Shown in pieces: positions 1 to 5,217 of a DNA stretch of 5,217 nt. The stretch spans positions 1-5,217 of the forward strand of contig JAJRTM010000371.1 of assembly GCA_024278285.1 (NCBI GenBank), written 5' to 3'. Under the pieces are notes generated by a model, which worked only from the letters and a program-made list of their open reading frames with translations, was not told the origin of the DNA and did not search any database. The stretch is from Planctomycetota bacterium (GTDB lineage Bacteria; Planctomycetota; Planctomycetia; Planctomycetales; Planctomycetaceae). The translations under genes and the position numbers were made by a program. Every line of letters starts with the position of its first letter. The stretch's first letter is position 1.

Positions 1-833
1 GGGGACGAAACCCGTGGACGCCGTTGTTGACTCGCTCTCTCAATGCGTGGCCACTTAATATGACCGCGTTCGATTTAGATCCAGTCGCACAATTAGGCGA
101 TCCTCCCTGGTGGACGGTCGTTGCAATTGTGGGCGTTGTCTGGGCGGTTGTGCTGACGTTTCTTGTGCTTCCCATTTTTACGTTACTGGTCGGAAAGCAT
201 TACTGTTCGCACATTTGTTCGTGTGGCGCTTTGGCAGAAACGGTTGGCAATTCGTTTCGGCATCGCGGACCGAAAGGAGATGCGCCCCGCTGGGCGGAGC
301 GGTTCGGTTACGTTTTTATTCCGCTAGCGGTGATCGCAACACTGTTTCATCTTTCAGGTTATGAAAGCCCGTTCGGTTATTACAACACGGTTGTCGGCAC
401 TTTTTTATCCGGGGCGATTGCGATTGGTGTTTATCCATTTTTAGGACAACGGATCTGGTGCCGATTCTGGTGCCCGCTCGCGTTCTGGATGAATTTCTGG
501 GGGCGCTGGTCACGTTTCAAGATCTCCGCAGAACCTGGTAAGTGTATCGACTGCAATGTCTGTAATCAGTATTGTCAAATGGGAATTGATATCAAATCCA
601 GAGCCTTACAGGGACTCCCCGTCACCTTGAAAGATTCCCCTTGTGTTGCGTGCGCAGAATGTATTGTGCGATGCCCGATGGAGATTCTACATTTTGGCGA
701 TCTTCCTGATGAGAAAATGAACCCGAAAAATCAGGAACGCGAACAATCCAGCATTCTGTTCCCCATTCTCAATTCGTTGGACATTCCACGTGTGAATGAC
801 ATCAGTATGAAAAATCGCGATAAGCATTCTTGA
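1..833 (+). CDS. Membrane-bound 4Fe-4S protein, NosR/NapH-like (5' end outside window)
   Basis: This is the C-terminal part of a membrane electron-transfer protein. The frame is open from base 3 with no stop, and the first in-frame start-like codon (TTG at 24) has no convincing ribosome site, so the true start probably lies upstream of the window. In order, it shows a hydrophobic segment (about 110-190), a Cys-X3-Cys-X-Cys-Gly motif (Cys codons at 204, 216 and 222), two more membrane segments (about 310-355 and 380-445), and a Trp-Cys-X3-Cys-Pro motif (Cys codons at 459 and 471). Two ferredoxin motifs CX2CX2CX3C follow, at 543-575 and 642-674, each expected to bind one 4Fe-4S cluster. This order of paired membrane cysteine motifs then two clusters is typical of the NosR/NapH/CcoG polyferredoxin family, which passes electrons across or along the cytoplasmic membrane. 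Its donor and acceptor cannot be told from this fragment. A polar tail of about 35 residues ends the protein. The DUF547 gene starts 16 bp later. Confidence 0.85.
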   Translation, partial: GRNPWTPLLTRSLNAWPLNMTAFDLDPVAQLGDPPWWTVVAIVGVVWAVVLTFLVLPIFTLLVGKHYCSHICSCGALAETVGNSFRHRGPKGDAPRWAERFGYVFIPLAVIATLFHLSGYESPFGYYNTVVGTFLSGAIAIGVYPFLGQRIWCRFWCPLAFWMNFWGRWSRFKISAEPGKCIDCNVCNQYCQMGIDIKSRALQGLPVTLKDSPCVACAECIVRCPMEILHFGDLPDEKMNPKNQEREQSSILFPILNSLDIPRVNDISMKNRDKHS

Positions 834-849
834 ACATAAGAACAAAACA

Positions 850-1746
850 ATGAAGAAATCAAAAAAAGAATATTCAGGAGCCTTTCTCTGGCTGGCTGCT
901 TTCAGTTTTCTGATTCCGATCTATGTCGGATCGCAAGCATTCAAAGCGATCCCGCAGCCTCCCAGTTACCCGGAAATTCATCCCGATATTTCGGGGGTCG
1001 ATCATAACCTCTGGGATTATCTGCTGCGATCTTATATCGCAAACGGACAGGTCGATTATGACGGTTTCAAACGCAATTTTCTGTTCAAGACTTATCTGAA
1101 GCAACTGGCGAACGCCCATCCTAAAAATTTAAAAACCGACAATGCGAAACTCGCTTATTACAGCAACGCTTACAATGCGTTTGTGATTCATGGGGTCATT
1201 ATTCATAAAATAAAAGGGAGCGTTCTCGATTTGAAGCAGAAGGGCGAGACCGACTTTTTTGATATCAAGGAACATATTCTCGCAGGAGAAATGATTTCGC
1301 TCAACACGCTGGAACATAAACGGGTTCGCGAAGAATTCCACGATCCACGGGTTCACATGGCTTTGGTCTGTGCGGCGAAAAGTTGTCCACAAATTAGACC
1401 GGAAGCATACGCAGCGGATCGCCTGAACGAACAACTGGAAGACCAGGCGAATTCTTTTGCCAATAACCCGGAATATGTGAAGTACGTCCCCGAGGAAAAA
1501 AAACTTTATCTGAGCAGTATTCTCAACTGGTACAAAGACGATTTCGGCGGCAACTACGGCGTCATCTCTTTTCTGCTTCCCCGTGTGAAAGACCCAGCGA
1601 CCAAAACCGGCCTGAAACAGGCGCTCGCGGGACAGGTTGAACTTGCCTATTTTAAGTACGATTGGACATTAAACAGCCAGGGTAAAGAGGCTTCTTCAGG
1701 GGGAAACCAAGCCAGTTTCGGTTCTGGCTCGATCCCGAACGATTAA
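850..1746 (+). CDS. DUF547 domain protein, exported or membrane-anchored
   Basis: The 298-residue protein opens with a lysine-rich start and a hydrophobic stretch (residues about 11-30) that should act as a signal peptide or N-terminal anchor, placing the rest outside the cytoplasmic membrane. The body matches the DUF547 family by recognisable motifs: a YYSNAYNAFVIHG block (103-115), the segment HMALVCAAKSCP with two cysteines (169-180), and a SSILNWYKDDF block (222-232) followed by YDWTLN (270-275). The family's biochemical function is not established. The conserved His169, Cys174 and Cys179 look like active-site or metal-site candidates, but that is inference. A Ser/Gly-rich low-complexity tail (about 281-295) ends it. 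The start at 850 is the first ATG after the upstream stop and directly precedes the signal sequence; the ribosome site is weak. The 16-bp gap suggests co-transcription with the iron-sulfur gene. Confidence 0.87.
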   Translation: MKKSKKEYSGAFLWLAAFSFLIPIYVGSQAFKAIPQPPSYPEIHPDISGVDHNLWDYLLRSYIANGQVDYDGFKRNFLFKTYLKQLANAHPKNLKTDNAKLAYYSNAYNAFVIHGVIIHKIKGSVLDLKQKGETDFFDIKEHILAGEMISLNTLEHKRVREEFHDPRVHMALVCAAKSCPQIRPEAYAADRLNEQLEDQANSFANNPEYVKYVPEEKKLYLSSILNWYKDDFGGNYGVISFLLPRVKDPATKTGLKQALAGQVELAYFKYDWTLNSQGKEASSGGNQASFGSGSIPND

Positions 1747-1808
1747 ATCATTACTCGCTGATTTGTAATTGATTGGGCATTTCTGATATTGTGATTTCAC
1801 GCAAACGG

Positions 1809-1824
1809 CCTACAACTTTGTAGG
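1809..1824. other. Small hairpin after the DUF547 gene
   Basis: CCTACA (1809-1814) and TGTAGG (1819-1824) form a perfect 6-bp stem around a 4-base loop, about 60 bases after the DUF547 stop codon. No T-run follows, so it is not a standard intrinsic terminator. It could protect the 3' end of the transcript or be chance. It shares only the GTAG tetramer with the larger repeats nearby. Confidence 0.35.
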
Positions 1825-1880
1825 TTAGGCTCTTATCCATGAAATGCTGCGCAGAAGTGGCAAGTTTTTTTATGATAACT

Positions 1881-1926
1881 GGGTAGCCCATCCGCTTTAG
1901 CGGTTGGGTTGCGTAGCAACAAGAAG
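1881..1926 (+). repeat. REP-like copy 1 with two hairpins
   Basis: After GTAG (1883-1886), the first hairpin pairs CCCA (1887-1890) with TGGG (1905-1908) and CCGCT (1892-1896) with AGCGG (1899-1903), with one T-T mismatch between the two blocks and a two-base loop as drawn. A second hairpin, GTTGC (1908-1912) with GCAAC (1916-1920) around loop GTA, follows at once, sharing G1908 with the first stem. The copy ends in ACAAGAAG. When aligned to copy 2, the sequence changes within stems keep base pairing. Confidence 0.65.
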
Positions 1927-1990
1927 TTCGCGACATGCGGGTTCCATCATTATTGGAAGTTCAAAGGAAATTGAAAGCACATGGCGCGAG

Positions 1991-2038
1991 CATCTTGTGC
2001 CTGGCGGCACCCAACCACTAAAAGTGGTCGGGCTACCC
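1991..2038 (-). repeat. REP-like copy 2 with two hairpins, inverted
   Basis: Read on the minus strand it begins GGGTAGCCC (GTAG at 2036-2033). The first hairpin pairs CCACT with AGTGG (+ strand 2015-2019 and 2023-2027, three-base loop), extended by an A-T pair, by a G-T wobble on the minus strand, and by three G-C pairs (2010-2012 with 2030-2032). The second hairpin is GTGCC with GGCAC (1997-2001 and 2006-2010, four-base loop), sharing C2010 with the first stem. The copy ends in ACAAGATG on the minus strand, matching ACAAGAAG of copy 1. Confidence 0.65.
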
Positions 2039-2043
2039 TGTTC

Positions 2044-2070
2044 ATCTATTTCCGGCTTACCGAAATAGAT
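2044..2070. promoter_or_regulatory. Perfect 9-bp inverted repeat upstream of folE
   Basis: ATCTATTTC (2044-2052) and GAAATAGAT (2062-2070) are exact reverse complements around a 9-base centre, ending 25 bases before the folE start codon. The position fits an operator or a leader hairpin controlling folE, but the sequence matches no regulator site I recognise. It lies just outside the REP-like doublet and differs in sequence, so it is probably a separate element. Confidence 0.4.
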
Positions 2071-2095
2071 CATCAATCAGAATAGAGAAAACAAG

Positions 2096-2677
2096 ATGAG
2101 TGAAAATGATAATGAATCCGCAGTTGATTTACCTGCGATTGAAGAGGCAGTTCGAACCATCCTCAAAGCGGTTGGCGAAGACCCGCAGCGTCCCGGTTTA
2201 TTAGAGACGCCCCGGCGTGTCGCCAAAATGTATGCGGAAATGTTTTCCGGCTTGAATAAATCGCCTGAAGAACATTTGCGTGTTACCTTTCCGGAAGTTT
2301 ACGACGAAATGGTGCTGGTTCGCGATATCACTTTCACCAGCATGTGCGAACATCATCTGCTCCCATTCAGCGGCGTTGCCCATGTCGCTTACATTCCTAA
2401 AGGGAGAGTGACTGGGTTAAGCAAACTGGCGAGAGTTGTTGAAGAAGTCTCCCGCAGGCCGCAGGTTCAGGAACGGATGACACAAACGATTGCAGACTTA
2501 ATCGAACGCGAACTTGGTACCGCAGGCGTTGCAGTCGTGATCGAAGCAGAACACTCCTGCATGGCGATTCGCGGCATCCGCAAGCCGGGCAGTATCACCG
2601 TTACCAGTGCGCTGCGAGGAAAATTCAAAAAAGATGTGGCTGCCCGGGCAGAGGTGATGTCGTTGATCAATCGATAA
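2096..2677 (+). CDS. folE: GTP cyclohydrolase I (type I, FolE)
   Basis: The enzyme converts GTP to 7,8-dihydroneopterin triphosphate and formate in the cytoplasm, the first step of folate and other pterin synthesis. The 193-residue protein is complete, slightly shorter than the E. coli enzyme because of a short N-terminus. The family signatures are present: the [15 protein letters not shown] block (32-46), [10 protein letters not shown] (84-93), [13 protein letters not shown] (103-115), [10 protein letters not shown] (125-134) and EHSCMAIRG (152-160) followed by a basic, Ser/Thr-rich block (161-179). By alignment from memory with the E. coli enzyme, the zinc ligands would be Cys84, His87 and Cys155, and His86 and His153 the catalytic histidines; all are present. 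It should therefore be the zinc-dependent decameric type and active. The ATG at 2096 is preceded by only a weak purine-rich stretch (AGAG at 2084-2087). An inverted repeat lies just upstream. No other folate gene is in the window. Confidence 0.97.
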   Translation: MSENDNESAVDLPAIEEAVRTILKAVGEDPQRPGLLETPRRVAKMYAEMFSGLNKSPEEHLRVTFPEVYDEMVLVRDITFTSMCEHHLLPFSGVAHVAYIPKGRVTGLSKLARVVEEVSRRPQVQERMTQTIADLIERELGTAGVAVVIEAEHSCMAIRGIRKPGSITVTSALRGKFKKDVAARAEVMSLINR

Positions 2678-2701
2678 AACGGAATGGTTCCCTCAATAAA
2701 C

Positions 2702-2705
2702 AGGA
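2702..2705 (+). promoter_or_regulatory. Ribosome binding site deciding the ceramidase-like start
   Basis: AGGA lies eight bases before the ATG at 2714. The earlier in-frame ATG at 2684 has no such site and would put ten polar residues in front of the signal peptide, so 2714 is preferred; GTG at 2711 is a less likely alternative. Confidence 0.6.
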
Positions 2706-2713
2706 ATAAAGTG

Positions 2714-4084
2714 ATGAAGCGAACTCTTATTATACTTCTTATGTTCTGCGGCGGACTATTTCCAAAATCGCTTAGTGCTGATGAAAACTTGCGGGTTGCG
2801 ATTTTTCAGCTTGATGTGACCCCGCCAATCGGTTCGCCCTTATGCAATGGTGCGGTAACGCCTGTCAAAGAAATTGTTACGCCGTTAACTGCAAGGGGAA
2901 TTGTGCTACTTGGTGCCGGGCAGCCAATTGTGTTATGCGCGTTCGACTGGGTTGGCATTGGCAACGAAAGCCATGACCGATTTCGCGAAGCATTGGCGCT
3001 AGCAGTAAACACATCGGTTGAGCGTGTGACCCTACATACCTTGCATCAGCACGATGCTCCCGGAAGTGATTTTGCTACCGAACAACTGCTTTTTGAACAA
3101 GGTTTGGGAACGCGATTTTCAAATGCTGGATTCGATCGACATATCATGCAAAAACTGGCAGAGTCAGCAAAACAATCGCTGATCAAATCGCAACTGGTAA
3201 CGCACGTTGGAACAGGAAAAGGCCTTGTTGAAAAAGTTGCTTCAAACCGGCGGATCCTTGGTTCTGATGGGCGTGTTGCCATTCAGCGTCAAAGCTCTTC
3301 CCGAAATCCCAAAGCCCAGGCGGCTCCCGAAGGAACGATTGATCCATTCGTTCGTATGATTTCGTTTTGGAATCAGGATCATCCGGTTTGCGTGATGACT
3401 TATTACGCAACGCATCCGCAAAGTTATTACGGCAAAGGTTCTGTCAACTGGGATTTCGTCGGCATCGCAAGAGAAGCCCGTGAAGAAGCATTGCCCGGCT
3501 TGCCTCACATTCATTTTGATGGGGCGGGCGGAAATATCGCGGCTGGAAAATACAACAATGGTTCACACGAAGTACGCACACTTTTGGCTACGAGGCTTGC
3601 CCATGGAATGAAACTCGCCTGGGAATCTCAACAGAAATCACCCGTTTCAGCCAGTGACGTGCATTGGAGAATTGAACCCGTTTCAATTCCTGTTCGCAAG
3701 ACTCTTGTTGAAGAAGCATTGCTGGCGAAGCTGACTAACGAAAAAGAAAAAGTAAGATCGCGACTTCGAGCCGCCCGTGACCTTGTTTTTCTACGGCGCA
3801 TCGCCAGCGGTCATCGCATCGAAATTACTTGTTTACAGGTTGGTCCTGCTCGCGTGCTTCACATGCCGGGTGAATTGTTTGTTGAGTACCAACTTGCAGC
3901 ACAGCAGATGCGTCCCAAAGAATTCATCGCGATGGCAGCCTACGGCGATTACGGCACCGGATATATTGGAACAGAAATCGCTTACAGCCAGGGTGGTTAT
4001 GAAACAGGCATCGTTTCTCGCGTAGCCCCGCAGGTCGAAAAAGGGCTGATGGACGCCATGAAAAAACTACTGGAAGTAAAGTAA
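2714..4084 (+). CDS. Exported neutral-ceramidase-like protein, probable metal site, altered nucleophile
   Basis: The 456-residue protein has a signal peptide (KR, hydrophobic core 5-16, likely cut after SLSA at residue 22), so it acts outside the cytoplasmic membrane. It resembles the neutral/alkaline non-lysosomal ceramidase N-terminal domain, whose members are zinc amidases that split ceramide. Matching landmarks, in order, are DVTPPIG (34-40), HQHDAPG (111-117, versus HTHSGPG), a YATHP motif (231-235), DGAGGN (269-274), PGE (385-387) and a Tyr-rich GYIGTEIAYSQGGYE block (416-430, versus the family's YVTTPEEY-type segment). By recalled structure, the zinc ligands (His, His, Glu, Tyr) map onto these blocks and appear kept. 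However, the GDVSPN-type motif that carries the nucleophilic Ser reads DGAGGN, with Gly at the Ser position. It also lacks the extra C-terminal domain of the bacterial ceramidases, ending soon after the Tyr block. A divergent amidase or esterase with another substrate is likely. The gene starts 36 bp after folE. Confidence 0.75.
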   Translation: MKRTLIILLMFCGGLFPKSLSADENLRVAIFQLDVTPPIGSPLCNGAVTPVKEIVTPLTARGIVLLGAGQPIVLCAFDWVGIGNESHDRFREALALAVNTSVERVTLHTLHQHDAPGSDFATEQLLFEQGLGTRFSNAGFDRHIMQKLAESAKQSLIKSQLVTHVGTGKGLVEKVASNRRILGSDGRVAIQRQSSSRNPKAQAAPEGTIDPFVRMISFWNQDHPVCVMTYYATHPQSYYGKGSVNWDFVGIAREAREEALPGLPHIHFDGAGGNIAAGKYNNGSHEVRTLLATRLAHGMKLAWESQQKSPVSASDVHWRIEPVSIPVRKTLVEEALLAKLTNEKEKVRSRLRAARDLVFLRRIASGHRIEITCLQVGPARVLHMPGELFVEYQLAAQQMRPKEFIAMAAYGDYGTGYIGTEIAYSQGGYETGIVSRVAPQVEKGLMDAMKKLLEVK

Positions 4085-4116
4085 GAGATGCTTTTAGAAT
4101 TCAATAATGATTAGCC

Positions 4117-4120
4117 GGGA
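4117..4120 (+). promoter_or_regulatory. Ribosome binding site deciding the start of the last gene
   Basis: GGGA lies seven bases before the ATG at 4128. The in-frame ATG at 4107 has no such site. A further ATG at 4140 is preceded by GAGG (4130-4133) at six bases and remains possible; it would remove four residues from the signal peptide. Confidence 0.5.
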
Positions 4121-4127
4121 ATTTGAA

Positions 4128-5210
4128 ATGAGGCTCTCCATGCGGTTGACTCGTAAATGCCAATTATTGCTCTTGCAGACTGCTCTTTTATTGAATCTGA
4201 ATTATTATTGCTCGGCAGGCGATTCTAAGCCAACGCTGAAAAAGTTAAAGCAAGCTCATCAGCAACTTCAGAAGTATTCTGAATCGGTGCAGGGGAAATT
4301 CAGGACTTACCGTGTCGAAAAAATAGAGCCTGATGCCTTTGAAAAGACTCCCGAAGAACTCGGCATTCCGTTGAAGAGTGAAGGTTACCTCTGGCGAAGC
4401 AAAGAGAGATTTCGAGCCGACTACAAAACCTTCAGCATGGTCAAAGGAAAAATGGAGGAAACTGAAAGATCGCTCGCCAGGGACAGTAAGCGTATTTATG
4501 AATTCAGCGTTTCTCGCCCTGGCATTGCTGCCGATTCAATGATGATTTATGACCTGAATGCAGAGGAAGCCAAAGGGGCATTAGGACACATTGAGGCAAC
4601 ATATTTCCATAATCTCGATTCATTATGGAGTTCTTCCGGTGTCCCTTATACAGATTTTCTTAAGGAATCTGGTTCAAAGATTGTTCTTGATAACTCGAAT
4701 CCTGATGGGGCAAGGCTCTCTTTATTAGTCCCGACTCGTGACAAAATCTCAATCGATCCTGAACTTGAAATGAATTCACCGTATCCTTTCAAGCATTTGG
4801 CCACTGCACCTGTTAAGGGTATGAGTTTTGAAAAGCGTGTGAAATACACCGCACAAAATGGGATTATTGTTCCTTCTCGCATCACAACTGTTTCTTCTTT
4901 TGGAGGAGGTAAAGGTTACACCGAAATTGTCATTTTTGAATTAGAACCGCTCGCAGAAAGTTCGCCCATCAACAAAGATTTTGATGAAAGTTCCTTTGGG
5001 AATTCCGGCAAGCAGTGCATGGTGATGCGTTACAAGGAGCCGGAACCGTGGATTAAGCGGCAGTTCATTTCTTTACGCGGTAATATTACCCGGCTAAAAG
5101 GTTCGCTCGGTGGCGATAACACATACCTCTTATGGCTGGGGGCGGTTGCAGTTTCGTTTTTATTGGTCTGGTTCGTTTTTTTCAGAAAGAGCGAGCGATC
5201 TTCCAGGTAA
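4128..5210 (+). CDS. Exported protein of unknown function with C-terminal membrane anchor
   Basis: I do not recognise a named family. From the ATG at 4128 the protein has 360 residues. It begins with a basic, leucine-rich signal peptide (about residues 1-28, likely cut after CSA; no proper lipobox). A mature domain follows with an early helical stretch of Lys/Gln-rich repeats (about 31-50), then alternating beta-like segments with patterns such as SEGYLWRSKERFRADY and SKRIYEFSV. This loosely recalls LolA-type lipid-binding proteins, but the resemblance is weak and only suggestive. A single hydrophobic helix (about 333-352) followed by a short basic tail should hold it in the membrane with the bulk outside. 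No PEP-CTERM or LPXTG sorting motif adjoins the helix. It starts 43 bp after the ceramidase-like gene with no visible terminator between, so the two may share a transcript. Confidence 0.8.
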   Translation: MRLSMRLTRKCQLLLLQTALLLNLNYYCSAGDSKPTLKKLKQAHQQLQKYSESVQGKFRTYRVEKIEPDAFEKTPEELGIPLKSEGYLWRSKERFRADYKTFSMVKGKMEETERSLARDSKRIYEFSVSRPGIAADSMMIYDLNAEEAKGALGHIEATYFHNLDSLWSSSGVPYTDFLKESGSKIVLDNSNPDGARLSLLVPTRDKISIDPELEMNSPYPFKHLATAPVKGMSFEKRVKYTAQNGIIVPSRITTVSSFGGGKGYTEIVIFELEPLAESSPINKDFDESSFGNSGKQCMVMRYKEPEPWIKRQFISLRGNITRLKGSLGGDNTYLLWLGAVAVSFLLVWFVFFRKSERSSR

Positions 5211-5217
5211 TGCCTTA

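Larger units (their letters stand above)
1881..2038. repeat. Inverted repeat doublet, REPIN/BIME-like element
   Basis: The 158-bp element is bounded by GGGTAGCCC (1881-1889) and its exact reverse complement GGGCTACCC (2030-2038). Inside each end lies one copy of the same roughly 46-48 bp repeat, in opposite orientation, separated by about 64 bp of unrelated spacer. Each copy begins with a GTAG tetramer next to a hairpin. That is the hallmark of REP sequences recognised by RAYT (REP-associated tyrosine transposase, IS200/IS605-like) proteins in other bacteria, and inverted pairs of these are known as REPINs or BIMEs. The family match rests on architecture alone, since neither a RAYT gene nor further copies are in the window. 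A small MITE or a structured RNA are alternatives. Confidence 0.6.
1747..2095. other. Intergenic region with structured repeats, no gene
   Basis: This 349-bp gap separates the DUF547 gene from folE. It contains a small hairpin (1809-1824), a short palindrome CTGCGCAG (1847-1854) followed ten bases later by a run of seven T (1865-1871), the inverted repeat pair at 1881-2038, and a 9-bp inverted repeat (2044-2070). A 61-codon minus-strand frame (1751-1936) overlaps the repeat and has no protein-like features. I found no clear sigma-70 promoter, although folE probably needs one here because the gap is too long for simple read-through to be assumed. No classic terminator (GC-rich stem directly followed by T) was found. 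Confidence 0.7.

Noticed and set aside
1751..1936. A 61-codon minus-strand open frame in the DUF547-folE gap
   Set aside because: Its first part is simply the reverse strand of the hairpin repeat, there is no clear ribosome site, and the translation shows no domain or signal. Repeat-derived frames are often annotated by mistake.
1881..2038. CRISPR array
   Set aside because: There are only two copies, in opposite orientation with divergent sequence, so this is not a direct-repeat array.
2681..2691. Short GGAA/TTCC hairpin after folE as a terminator
   Set aside because: The stem is only 4 bp and no T-run follows; the next gene begins within about 35 bp, suggesting read-through.
2714..2790. 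Lipoprotein signal at the cysteine (residue 12) of the ceramidase-like protein
   Set aside because: The residues before the cysteine (LMF) do not fit a lipobox and it sits inside the hydrophobic core; cleavage after SLSA fits better.
4088..4114. An eight-codon ATG...TAG frame between the ceramidase-like gene and the last gene
   Set aside because: It is too short to distinguish from chance and has no biased codons that would suggest a leader peptide.
4128..5210. PEP-CTERM or sortase sorting signal in the last protein, prompted by an EPEPW segment and a C-terminal helix with basic tail
   Set aside because: The PEP residues lie about 30 residues before the helix instead of directly next to it, and there is no LPXTG, so a plain stop-transfer anchor explains the sequence.

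Overview
The window carries five genes, all on the + strand, with one gene-free gap of about 350 bp. It looks like a bacterial chromosome of moderate GC, judged by eye and not computed. My best guess is a planctomycete or a relative. The reasons are a secreted ceramidase-like protein of a kind common in that group, a membrane-anchored orphan protein, a DUF547 protein beside a NosR/NapH-type iron-sulfur membrane protein, and loosely packed genes. This assignment is inference; no rRNA or other phylogenetic marker is present.

Layout: (1) 1-833 is the 3' part of a membrane-bound 4Fe-4S protein whose reading frame stays open to the left edge. (2) 850-1746, 16 bp later, is a DUF547 protein with an N-terminal signal or anchor, probably in the same transcript. 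(3) 1747-2095 is noncoding. It holds two inverted copies of a roughly 46-48 bp repeat (1881-1926 on +, 1991-2038 on -). Each copy starts with a GTAG-containing GGGTAGCCC and contains two small hairpins, and the paired bases differ between copies in a compensatory way. This is the architecture of a REP doublet (REPIN/BIME). A separate perfect 9-bp inverted repeat (2044-2070) lies between this element and the next gene. (4) 2096-2677 is folE, GTP cyclohydrolase I, complete with its zinc and catalytic residues. (5) 2714-4084 is an exported neutral-ceramidase-like protein. It keeps the likely zinc ligands but appears to have Gly where ceramidases have the catalytic Ser. (6) 4128-5210 is an exported protein of unknown function with a C-terminal membrane anchor.

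Functional reading: genes 1 and 2 look like an envelope redox protein and a periplasmic partner of unknown role. folE makes 7,8-dihydroneopterin triphosphate for folate or pterin synthesis and has no obvious link to its neighbours. The last two genes are both exported and closely spaced, so they may work together at the cell envelope. The most notable signals are the covarying inverted repeat pair and the altered active site of the ceramidase-like protein. I saw no CRISPR array, tRNA, rRNA, transposase or phage gene.
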